Source: Chara braunii
Lineage: Eukaryota > Streptophyta > Charophyceae > Charales > Characeae
Assembly (NCBI GenBank): GCA_003427395.1
Contig: BFEA01000011.1
Span: 6,047,972 to 6,073,972 of the forward strand
Direction: 5' to 3'
Length of the DNA stretch: 26,001 nt
Each line of letters begins with the position of its first letter. The stretch's first letter is position 1. The translations under genes were made by a program, and so were the position numbers. The notes under the pieces were generated by a model. That model saw only the letters and a list, made by a program, of their open reading frames with translations, was not told the DNA's origin and searched no databases. This document shows, one piece after another, positions 1 to 7,315 of this stretch.

Positions 1-213
1 ATAGTCGAGGCGAACACGATAGTCGAGTCGAACACGATCGTCGAGTCGGACACGATCGTCGAGTCGGACACGATCATCGAATCGAATACGATCGTCGAGT
101 CGAACACGATCGTCGAGTCGGACACGATTGTCGAGTCGGACATGAACGTCGAATCGAACATGATCGTTGTGTCGAACACGATAGGCGAGTGCCCTATCGT
201 TGAGTCGAACACG
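1..213. repeat. 18-bp tandem repeat array
   Basis: Ten consecutive 18-bp units run from 1 to 180, consensus atcgtcgagtcgaacacg. After a 15-bp interruption (181-195) one more unit sits at 196-213. Units differ by one to three substitutions, mostly a/g in the gaacacg part. The array starts at the window edge, so it may be longer. Because 18 is a multiple of three and two frames lack stops, it reads as a hexapeptide repeat (T-I-V-E-S-N/D) in one frame and as R-V-E/G-H-D in another. The same word recurs at 1950-2640 and inside coding sequence at 8236-8765. Confidence 0.95.
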
Positions 214-486
214 ATCCTTCCCTGTCCTCTAGTGGAACGAGAATGTGCGCGGTGCAATGTCATCGAATCGTTCATGATTGTGTGCAGTGCTATGGACCGT
301 GCATGGGGTCGGATTGCGCTCATAGATTTTGTGCATTGTGCTGTCGTGCGGCCTGGTTTGTTCCATTGTTGGTGGGAGCGGGGTGAAAGTTCTATGATGC
401 TGTTGGTTGTTCTACTGCTGATGTTGACCGTTGCTCTTGTGCCGTGCAGGTCGTCTTCTCTTCACTGTTGCTATGGAGATCTCTAA
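1..486 (+). CDS. Possible partial ORF with hexapeptide repeats, running in from the left edge
   Basis: The frame starting at base 1 is open from the window edge to a stop at 484-486. Its first 71 codons are the 18-bp array read as (T-I-V-E-S-N/D)n. The rest is Cys-rich and hydrophobic with no recognisable domain and looks less like protein. Similar VESN and VEHD words occur in the repeat region of the protein encoded around 8236-8710, so this could be the tail of a related repeat-bearing gene. It could equally be non-coding satellite DNA, since repeats without stops create open frames by chance. Function unknown. Confidence 0.2.
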   Translation: MVEANTIVESNTIVESDTIVESDTIIESNTIVESNTIVESDTIVESDMNVESNMIVVSNTIGECPIVESNTILPCPLVERECARCNVIESFMIVCSAMDRAWGRIALIDFVHCAVVRPGLFHCWWERGESSMMLLVVLLLMLTVALVPCRSSSLHCCYGDL

Positions 487-1329
487 TATGACCCCAACAC
501 TTTGGCGTGCACGCAAGGCACACCCTTTCCCACCTTGCGCGCTGTACGTCCGACAATGTCAGAGTAGCGTAACCTATGAAGGCGCTTGTCCAGAAGACTT
601 CGAACGCGACCCTTGGATGAGAATCCTCCCGTTTGGCGACAAACATTTGGACTCGTAGGAGGAGTAAGAGTGGGTGAACATAATGGAGAGATGTCCATGG
701 GCGTACGATTATGAGTTTGCGAATATGTCCGAATTTGGCAAACGCATTCCCGTGCCGTTCGATGTGCTGTGTCCCGTTCGCTTGCCGCTACTATGTAAAA
801 AACTAAAAATAAGCCGTGTTGTGGGGGTTTTGGACTGCGAATACGTGACAACCTTGCCTCGCACCTGGTGCCGTGTTATGAAACAGGAGTTACTCGATTG
901 TGCGCAACATTCTCAGTTCATCGATCATTATCCGTTGCGATCTCCCGGTCTGTCGCCAGGAGCAGTTTCGTATTGTTGTGTGAGATTGCGTCTGGCATAC
1001 TTTATCTTCTGTAGGGTCCTCTGTATTGCCGTTTCAAGCAGGGCTAGAAACTTGACTGATGTTGTCGTGTATGTGTCCAGGAACGAGTTGTCTATGTCAG
1101 GAAGGGATATGTGTTTAGTTCAAAGGAGGGTAGATGGGAGACTGGATATCGTGGTGGGTGGCCAGGTGGAGGACGTTGTCGCATGGCGCGAGGTCGAGGC
1201 TAAAGTCGTTTCAATTCGGGATGCTATAGGCGCTTCTCTCGTCGGGAAATCTGGGTTCGTGCGAATGACATACATTTCGGTGTTTGCTGAGACGGCGCAG
1301 CAGCTGACCTTCGGATCGCCAATTACCGT
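214..1329. other. Stretch without a convincing gene
   Basis: A 232-codon frame covers 674-1372 on the + strand but begins with GTG, and its composition is not persuasive (Cys, Val and Arg scattered, no domain, antisense frames equally open). The 3' half (about 1070-1370) looks more protein-like than the 5' half and could be an old coding remnant. No tRNA, clear promoter or terminal repeat was seen. Confidence 0.4.
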
Positions 1330-1332
1330 GAT

Positions 1333-1466
1333 GAATGGCCGCAACGGCGAGATTGTTCCCCGTAGTCGGTAGATAGCCTTCGTCATACTGGATGACCAAA
1401 ACGGCATACTGAATGGCCGAAATGGCCGCAAATGCGAGATTGTTTCCCGTAGTCGATAGACAACCT
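1333..1466. repeat. Two-copy duplication, 87-bp offset
   Basis: The segment around 1333-1377 (gaatggccgcaacggcgaga followed by a ttgttccccgtagtcg-like tail) recurs at about 1410-1466 as a diverged copy. The shared gcgagattgtt words are offset by 87 bp. The second copy also carries an internal duplication of aatggccg. Confidence 0.7.
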
Positions 1467-1488
1467 CGCGGAATTTTCATTGCGATTG

Positions 1489-1603
1489 TTGTTCTCAATG
1501 TATTATTTCGATAACAATACGCGGTATCTGCTGGTTGTTCTCGATTGCTGTTCTCAATGTGTTATTCGATAACAATACGCGGTATCTGCTAGTTGTTCTC
1601 GTC
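1489..1603. repeat. 58-bp tandem repeat, two copies
   Basis: The word gataacaatacgcggtatct occurs at 1510 and again at 1568, each preceded by ttctcaatgt-ttatt and followed by gct-gttgttctc. This gives two near-identical 58-bp units. Related ttgttctcatgt text also appears near 1738-1755, suggesting an older, wider array. Confidence 0.85.
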
Positions 1604-1949
1604 ATGTGTTCAGTGGCCAAAAGTACACACGTTTGACGTTGTTGTCCTCATATTGTTTTTGATTCATTGAAACCCGGGAACGATGACGTGTTTTTGGTCG
1701 GCTTTGGACACCGAAACATCGCTGTCAGCCTTTGATTGTTGTTCTCATGTTGTGTTTCCTTTCGGAAAACGAAAACTCATTGTTCTAATGTTTTGCGTGC
1801 ACAAACATTCAGCAGTCAATGTTTCTCCGTGTTAACCAGTGCTTGCAATCTGTTGTCTTGTGTTCTCGTGATCAAGTGCCCCTTTAGGCACCGTCCGCCG
1901 AGCATTGTGTCGAACCCGGCAAATGTCGCACAACACACCCCAGTGTCGC
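1604..1949. other. Intergenic stretch
   Basis: No convincing gene. The sequence is mildly repetitive with the ttgttctcatgt words of the preceding 58-bp repeat. It leads into the palindrome-bearing array that starts near 1950. Confidence 0.4.
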
Positions 1950-2640
1950 TGTCGTGTTCGACACGATGGTCGCCAGACGGTGCCCGAAGGGGCACTTGGT
2001 CGACTGTCGAATGGCGGACGACACTGTCGCTGTCGTGTCGAACACGACGGTCAGCTCCACTACAGGCACCGTTTGGCGACCATCGTGTCGAACACGACAT
2101 GGACACTGTTATCTGGCGACCAGACGGTGCATGAAGCGCCGCTTGGTCGACTGTCGCACGACAGGCAACAGTGTAGTTGTCGTGTCCGACACGACGGTTG
2201 GTCAGCCCGCGCAGTGCCGTCGGGTTCGACATGCCAATGACACGACGACACCCCAATGTCGCTCTCATGTCGGATTCGAGACGGTGCCCGAAAGGGCACT
2301 TGGTCGACTGTCAAACGGCGGACGACAGTGTCGCTGTCGTGTCGAACACGACAGTCATCTCCCCTACAGGCACCGTTTGGCGACCATCATGTCGAACACG
2401 ACATGGACACTGTTATCTGTCGACCAGACGGTGCATGAAGGGCCGCTTGGTCGACTGTCGCACGGCAGACAACAGTGTAGCTGTCGTGTCCAACACGACG
2501 GTTGGTCAGCCCGCGCAGTGCCGTCGGGTTCGACACGACAGTGACACGACGACACCGCAATGTCGCTCTCGTGTCGGATTCGACGGTACTGGAGGACGTC
2601 GTGGCACGGCCGTCGAGTTCGACACGACAGTGAAACGACG
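1950..2640. repeat. Palindrome-cored satellite: two 304-bp dimers of about 150-bp monomers
   Basis: The block 1977-2280 is repeated as 2281-2586 with a 304-bp offset (for example the tgcccgaa words at 1981 and 2285, and atgaag at 2131 and 2435). Each 304-bp unit is itself two related half-units. Perfect inverted repeats of the form GTCGTGT-N3-ACACGAC sit at 2032-2048, 2179-2195, 2336-2352 and 2483-2499, spaced 147, 157 and 147 bp. A further palindrome with arms CATGTCG/CGACATG is centred at about 2396, and partial copies flank the array at 1951 and 2614. Many frames on both strands are open only because the repeat lacks stops. I do not call these genes. Confidence 0.9.
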
Positions 2641-2764
2641 ACGAGCTGGTTGCTCTGTGTTCTTGTCTACTCTCGTTCTCAAGTGCTGTGGTGTTTGCAC
2701 GTTGGCAAAGCAATGACTGTTTTCTCGCTTGTGCGTTTTCTTCATTTGCGACTAGCTGCTCGGC

Positions 2765-3199
2765 ATGGATCGCGAGGGGAAGCCAAGCAAACGACGTACT
2801 AGTGCTGGTTCCGGGAGCATGGAGCAGTCTCCGAAAAAACGGAAGGGGACACCGACGGCTGGCGTGGGGGTTGGCGACACACCGGGGTCTAAGGGTCACC
2901 GAACCCCGGTGCTGCGGGGTGCACCTTCTATGGGCACTCCTTCCGCCCATGTTCGTGGTTCGGGACCGGATTCGGCTGTGCTGATGAGTGATGGGGCTGC
3001 GGGTCGAGAAGAGGAGGCTACTGGTCGACTGGGGAAATCTGCGATGGACGTTGTGCTAAGGCGTAAAAGGTCTGGTGACACGTCCGCTGCAGGTGTGGGA
3101 GACGAGGTGCCTGTCGTCGACCACAAAGACAGGTGCTGGATGTTGGACTGGGTGGGTGGAATTGGGAACCCTCGGGTGGGCTGGTTTTGTAAGTGGTGA
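2765..3199 (+). CDS. Orphan basic protein, N-terminal part, with nuclear-localisation-type cluster
   Basis: This frame starts at ATG 2765, the first ATG after the satellite array in this frame. It is Gly/Ser/Thr/Arg-rich with a KRR cluster at residues 9-11 and a PKKRK cluster at 23-27 resembling a classical monopartite nuclear import signal. No enzymatic domain is recognised. The frame ends at TGA 3197-3199, but protein-like sequence resumes at once in another frame from 3193. The sequence gtaagt at 3189-3194 matches a splice donor, but I could not find a convincing acceptor in the right phase. A single-base indel near 3192 is the simpler explanation. It probably forms the N-terminus of the product that continues to 4035. 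Confidence 0.5.
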   Translation: MDREGKPSKRRTSAGSGSMEQSPKKRKGTPTAGVGVGDTPGSKGHRTPVLRGAPSMGTPSAHVRGSGPDSAVLMSDGAAGREEEATGRLGKSAMDVVLRRKRSGDTSAAGVGDEVPVVDHKDRCWMLDWVGGIGNPRVGWFCKW

Positions 3200-4035
3200 T
3201 CAAAGATAACATTGTTCCGATTGGCGGTGTGGTGAAGTGGAGTCGAGGAAATTCACAGTTCGCCATGTTGGAGTTGACGATGGTCCTTAACGCTAGAGGT
3301 GAGCGGATTGCGGATGTCAAACGCGTTGCTCTTCGTTGGGCCAAACACGCTGGGTACGGCAAAAGGCTTTATGATATTTTCAATCCGCCTGGGACGGAGA
3401 AATTGACGTTGTCGGACCTTCGATCGGTTTTCGCATCCTTCGACAGACATGTGGTCGCAGGGCATAAGCCGGTGGTGCATGCTTCCGACCGCATATCTGA
3501 ACCGAAAAGCGTGTTTTCTTCGTCTTTGGAGGCGGGTCCGTCGTCGAAACCGATCATTATAGGTGCCCGCCCTCCGCCATCAATTCGGACTACGGTTGCT
3601 GCAACACGAGTTCCGAAATCAGGGCAGATCGGGGAGAAAGGTCCGTGTCGCGGCCAAATCGTGCTGTCAGCGCCTGTGAAGCGTAGACCGACATCAACCA
3701 AGGAACCCGTTTCCTTGGTTCGCCCGCCGCGCTATGAGTTGGCCATTCCTGCTGGGTCGCATTATTTTGGAGATGACGACGAGGAGAACAGCGAAGAAGA
3801 ATGGGAGCGCGATGAAGAACGCAAAGAATATGAGGAGGGTGACGAAGAAGAGGAAGTAGAGAGTGAATACACAATTAGCGAGAGGGGTGGGCCGGACGAG
3901 TTGGAGGGTTGTCTAGGGGTTGAGTATGAGGACGAAGGGCAAGAAGAGGAAACGATCGGCGAGGGAGGGTACGCAGATGTGCATCGGGGTTCCAAACGAA
4001 CACAGTTGCTCGCGCCGGGTCATGGGCATTGGTAA
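3193..4035 (+). CDS. Orphan protein with acidic C-terminal tract (continuation of the 2765 frame)
   Basis: An open frame of 280 codons without its own ATG at the start (it follows a TAA at 3190), so it is most likely a continuation of the frame that begins at 2765. Residues 1-75 look globular (alternating hydrophobic and charged, V-I-K-D-N-I-V then a helix-like A-L-R-W-A-K-H-A). Residues 75-190 are Pro/Ser/Thr-rich and probably disordered. From about 192 to 260 the chain is strongly acidic with runs of Glu and Asp. It ends at TAA 4033-4035. The next large frame (ATG 4057) is in the same reading frame with no other stop between, so the TAA may be a nonsense mutation in a longer protein. No family recognised. 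Confidence 0.5.
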   Translation: MVIKDNIVPIGGVVKWSRGNSQFAMLELTMVLNARGERIADVKRVALRWAKHAGYGKRLYDIFNPPGTEKLTLSDLRSVFASFDRHVVAGHKPVVHASDRISEPKSVFSSSLEAGPSSKPIIIGARPPPSIRTTVAATRVPKSGQIGEKGPCRGQIVLSAPVKRRPTSTKEPVSLVRPPRYELAIPAGSHYFGDDDEENSEEEWERDEERKEYEEGDEEEEVESEYTISERGGPDELEGCLGVEYEDEGQEEETIGEGGYADVHRGSKRTQLLAPGHGHW

Positions 4036-4056
4036 GCGGATCCAGGGCGCGGGGAA

Positions 4057-7000
4057 ATGCACCGCGAAGTTGGGGTCGAGCCGGCGCATGACGATGCAGT
4101 ACGACTAGCTGAGAAGAAAAGGAAGATGAGGCAAGAGAGGAGACGTGCTATGGACAGCAAGAAAACCCAGCAGGAGGGGGGAACCAAGCAAAAGGAGGGC
4201 AAACGCAAGTTGAAAATGCTGGCAGTTGAGGAGGCCGTTCAACGTATGAGGGAGGCTGAGGAGGCCATGAAGAAAAAACGGCAGCCAAGGAAAAAAGCAG
4301 CGAAGGGAGGTGTGATGGAAAAAACTTCCGTTTTTCCACCGGACCAGCCACAGTCGGATGAAGACATTGTGTGCAGGACAGTCACCAGACCGCCCGGTTT
4401 GCAGATTCTGCCGCATGGGAATTCTTCTAGTCATCTGAGCAAAGGCTTCTTCCTTGAGTTCGACGAGAATGGTAACCAGAGGCCGGAAATGCAGTTCATT
4501 TCTGTCAAGTTGGATAGGATTCTGGATATCCCTGATGAGGAATTCAGATATAATCAACGCTTCCTCGATCAGGAGCTTATTGATGACCTTTACAAAACAA
4601 TGGTTGAGTCGGGTGAGATAGCTATCAGAGAGAGAACGATCGGGGCAGCCGGGGTGAATGTATGTGCATTGTACGAGAAGCCTGTCCTTCTGTTGATTGG
4701 GCTACATGATACAATGCATACTGACGCTTCCGGTACGAATGTGAGGGCGAGAAAAGTGACGCCCCGCGAATTCGATCTCCAATCCGTGCGCAAGTACTAC
4801 TGGTACCCTCTCAGTGGTCAACACAATGTTGCAGCGGCGAGAAAATGTTCTCAAGAACGCCCTGACATCGCCCGTGAGCTCCGTTTGGATTGCTGGACTG
4901 CAAGGCCTGTTTACTATCCGGATAGGAGCATGGAAAATTACTGCACCTTGAGCACTTTCCAAAATGCGAAGGACAAATGGAATACTCCTCCGCACCAAAT
5001 TGCTATCATTAAGAACATACGAAAGTTATGGCAAGCAGCCGGTCGTCCAGAAGCTATAGGCGGATCTGCTGCAGACGTCAAAAATAAGGATTACATAGAG
5101 TTTGCGGCGATGGCTCTGCGCGCGACCGGGAGTGATCATTTGGTTACTCTTTCACTTCAGCCTTGGAGCAAGGAGTGGTCCGACGTCCTCGGGTCTTACA
5201 TGATATTGGCAAGGGCGACGGACGATGTGTTCGAGAAGGTGCAACAAGTGTATTTTATTTGGGAGAGTGGACAGTTGCCGGGGAGAGATGGTGTGAAGCC
5301 TGCCACCGAACAAGGTGAATCGGGGAAAGCGCCGGGACCTGGCCCCGGATTCGAGTTGGAAAAAGGAGTCAGGGTTCCAGTGCACTGGATTCAGGGTACT
5401 AGAGGACCTGGTTACCTCATGGCTGTGCGCGATCCGGATGTCAGATCATGGAAGGCTATGTCTACGTTGAGGAGGCGTGAGAGGCTGCAGCTGTTGAGAG
5501 ACATTCTCACGGGATGTGTTGTACTGGCTCCAAGGCTAAGTAAAGCTGCTAACACTGTCGGGAAACATTCGATGGAGACATACGTGGAAATGAGGAAGCA
5601 GGAAAGAGCAATGTTGAGAATGTTTCACTACTTCGTCTTCATTTCTGACCCTCACAAGAAGCCGTCAGAGTGGAAGGAACCATTCTTTGACAACCTTTCT
5701 GATTTGTTCGCTAGGTATTCTGATCATGAATTGACATCGGAGAGGTGGATCGACCAGCGACGGCATTTCAAAGAAACGAGTTGGGTGCGGTCATTTCCGG
5801 CTACACTTGGAGACGAGGATGAGAAAGGAGAGGAGGGCTTCAAGAAAACAAAATCGCTTGCAAATAAATGCCCCGAAAAGTTCATTCAATTTGTCAACAA
5901 GTTGTTGCGTAGATCTGAAACTGGGGGTTCACATAGCATTCGTATGTCGGAACAAGCGAGATACATACATTTCCAGAAACAGGACGTGGCATCTATATTC
6001 GTGCCGTTCCAGTGGGAACCGAACGATGTTTCAGACGAGATGGATTGCAAGGAGATGTTTAGAGCCGTCAGACACTTAACGTGCTACACAGCCGTCCTGG
6101 ATTTGTGCCACCCGACCCAAATGGGTACGTGGAGTGAACAAGTGTTTGCTGGACTCAAGAAGTTCATGGACAAACTTGGCGGCGAGTATTGGACATTGTT
6201 GTGCTTCGTTCCACGCCCTTGCAAGTTCATATTCTTGAGGCGAGTCGCGATGTGGGACATTCAATTGGATCTTCTCAAATGGACTCGTCTACAACAAACA
6301 AAGGGGAAAGTGTATAAGATTGCAAACTTGTCTTTGGAGGACACAGACAGAATGGTGGTCATCATGTACTCCAACGACGGAGATTTTCATCGCAACACTA
6401 TTCCCTTGTTTGAAGATATTCAAGCTGCAGGTCCAGCACCTGCCGAGCGGGTGGTTGACATATTGACACTTGTGCGGAGAGAGAGAAAGCCGAAGATGTT
6501 GACTTATGTCGTGGAGAATAACTTTCTACCATCAAAGTGGAAAATGACAGGTATGGATCCACCGGAGAAAGTGGTCTATGATGGTATGGAAAGGGAGCCG
6601 AATGCGATGGTGGAGACATTGGAGCATTTTTGTCCTGGAGATGAGGCTGTCGTTTTCCTCGGGAAAGGTCATGCGGGATTGGTTTGGGAGCTGTTAAAGA
6701 GTCACCGTCATTGCATTGTGTTGGAAGGGGAGGGTATGAAGTTCGAGTTCCTCATTCAGTTCATTGACAAGATGGTCAAAACTCGAGATTACCACGCCAA
6801 CTTTACTAAGCCGCCTCCTCGACATGATGAAGGGCGTGATCTCGTCTACAAGGTTGGCCAAAACATGGTCAATATTTGGGAGTTTCTCTTCGAAACACAG
6901 CCGCAAGACAGAGGGGAACGTACTTATGTCCTCAGAAGAAGAAAAGTGGAGAAGGTTTTTTGGGTGATCATAAAGCACCATCGGAGAAGGAGGTTTCATT

Positions 7001-7110
7001 TCTCGACCGCTTGGAGACCATGTACTTTGACCAACAAATCGGGGCGTTTACAATCGCAGGTTATGCGACTTGTTTTGTGGATGGTGAGGACTTCGATGCC
7101 GACGACTTAG
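4057..7110 (+). CDS. ParB-like domain + degenerate methyltransferase-like protein
   Basis: The longest frame in the window (1017 codons, ATG 4057). Residues about 15-85 are a Lys/Arg/Glu-rich likely coiled coil. Residues about 145-345 read as a ParB/sulfiredoxin-like domain: I-S-V-K-L-D-R-I-L near 148, an Arg/Asn-Gln-Arg patch at 164-168, the box YPLSGQHNVAAAR at 250-262 in place of the usual G-x-H-R-x-x-A-A, then TLSTFQNAKDKW at 297-308 where ParB proteins have their E-N-x-q-R segment. The C-terminal half resembles a beta-class (N4/N6) DNA methyltransferase: a motif IV position at AVLDLCHPTQ (679-688) lacking D-P-P-Y, and a motif I position at VVFLGKGHAG (865-874) ending in a conserved Glu (890). 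Loss of the catalytic motif suggests binding rather than catalysis. The true C-terminus probably lies in another frame to 7256. Confidence 0.7.
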   Translation: MHREVGVEPAHDDAVRLAEKKRKMRQERRRAMDSKKTQQEGGTKQKEGKRKLKMLAVEEAVQRMREAEEAMKKKRQPRKKAAKGGVMEKTSVFPPDQPQSDEDIVCRTVTRPPGLQILPHGNSSSHLSKGFFLEFDENGNQRPEMQFISVKLDRILDIPDEEFRYNQRFLDQELIDDLYKTMVESGEIAIRERTIGAAGVNVCALYEKPVLLLIGLHDTMHTDASGTNVRARKVTPREFDLQSVRKYYWYPLSGQHNVAAARKCSQERPDIARELRLDCWTARPVYYPDRSMENYCTLSTFQNAKDKWNTPPHQIAIIKNIRKLWQAAGRPEAIGGSAADVKNKDYIEFAAMALRATGSDHLVTLSLQPWSKEWSDVLGSYMILARATDDVFEKVQQVYFIWESGQLPGRDGVKPATEQGESGKAPGPGPGFELEKGVRVPVHWIQGTRGPGYLMAVRDPDVRSWKAMSTLRRRERLQLLRDILTGCVVLAPRLSKAANTVGKHSMETYVEMRKQERAMLRMFHYFVFISDPHKKPSEWKEPFFDNLSDLFARYSDHELTSERWIDQRRHFKETSWVRSFPATLGDEDEKGEEGFKKTKSLANKCPEKFIQFVNKLLRRSETGGSHSIRMSEQARYIHFQKQDVASIFVPFQWEPNDVSDEMDCKEMFRAVRHLTCYTAVLDLCHPTQMGTWSEQVFAGLKKFMDKLGGEYWTLLCFVPRPCKFIFLRRVAMWDIQLDLLKWTRLQQTKGKVYKIANLSLEDTDRMVVIMYSNDGDFHRNTIPLFEDIQAAGPAPAERVVDILTLVRRERKPKMLTYVVENNFLPSKWKMTGMDPPEKVVYDGMEREPNAMVETLEHFCPGDEAVVFLGKGHAGLVWELLKSHRHCIVLEGEGMKFEFLIQFIDKMVKTRDYHANFTKPPPRHDEGRDLVYKVGQNMVNIWEFLFETQPQDRGERTYVLRRRKVEKVFWVIIKHHRRRRFHFSTAWRPCTLTNKSGRLQSQVMRLVLWMVRTSMPTT

Positions 7111-7256
7111 AAGAAGAGAGTGTTGATTGCACTTTGCAAGCGGCTTTGGCAGCTGAGAGGCAAAAAGCTTGTAGCCCGGGTTCGCAGAGAATGGGCGTTC
7201 CAGGCACATCGTCCGGTTCTGGAGGAGCTTCGAGCATGGCGGTTTCAACGGGTTAG
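6957..7256 (+). CDS. Probable C-terminal tail of the ParB/methyltransferase-like protein in a shifted frame
   Basis: Near a run of six T (6956-6961) protein-like sequence moves from the main frame to another: the main frame turns into Arg/His-rich text while the other reads G-D-H-K-A-P-S-E-K-E-V and then a globular then acidic segment (FVDGEDFDADDLEEES) and a Gly/Ser-rich tail, stopping at TAG 7254-7256. A one-base indel in the T-run would join the two. It is not a canonical slippery heptamer in the main frame, so programmed frameshifting is less likely than mutation or sequencing error. After the TAG, the same frame stays protein-like (Pro/Thr-rich) to about 7312, so this stop may also be a lesion. 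Confidence 0.5.
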   Translation, partial: FLGDHKAPSEKEVSFLDRLETMYFDQQIGAFTIAGYATCFVDGEDFDADDLEEESVDCTLQAALAAERQKACSPGSQRMGVPGTSSGSGGASSMAVSTG

Positions 7257-7315
7257 TTAATGACTCAGCCGCCGACTTCTTCTATTGTTACGCCGACTCA
7301 GATGGCGGAAATACG

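Noticed and set aside
1954-2544. Long overlapping open frames (up to 196 codons) on both strands in the satellite array
   Set aside because: The array lacks stop codons in several frames at once because of its composition; peptides follow the repeat and no frame is favoured, so no gene is called.
1-2640. CRISPR-like array
   Set aside because: Repeats are directly tandem or diverged satellite units without unique spacers of constant length, and the rest of the window is eukaryotic in structure.
3189-3258. Possible 70-bp intron gtaagt...ttcacag in the first protein
   Set aside because: Donor and acceptor look good, but joining them leads quickly to a stop codon because the phases do not match.
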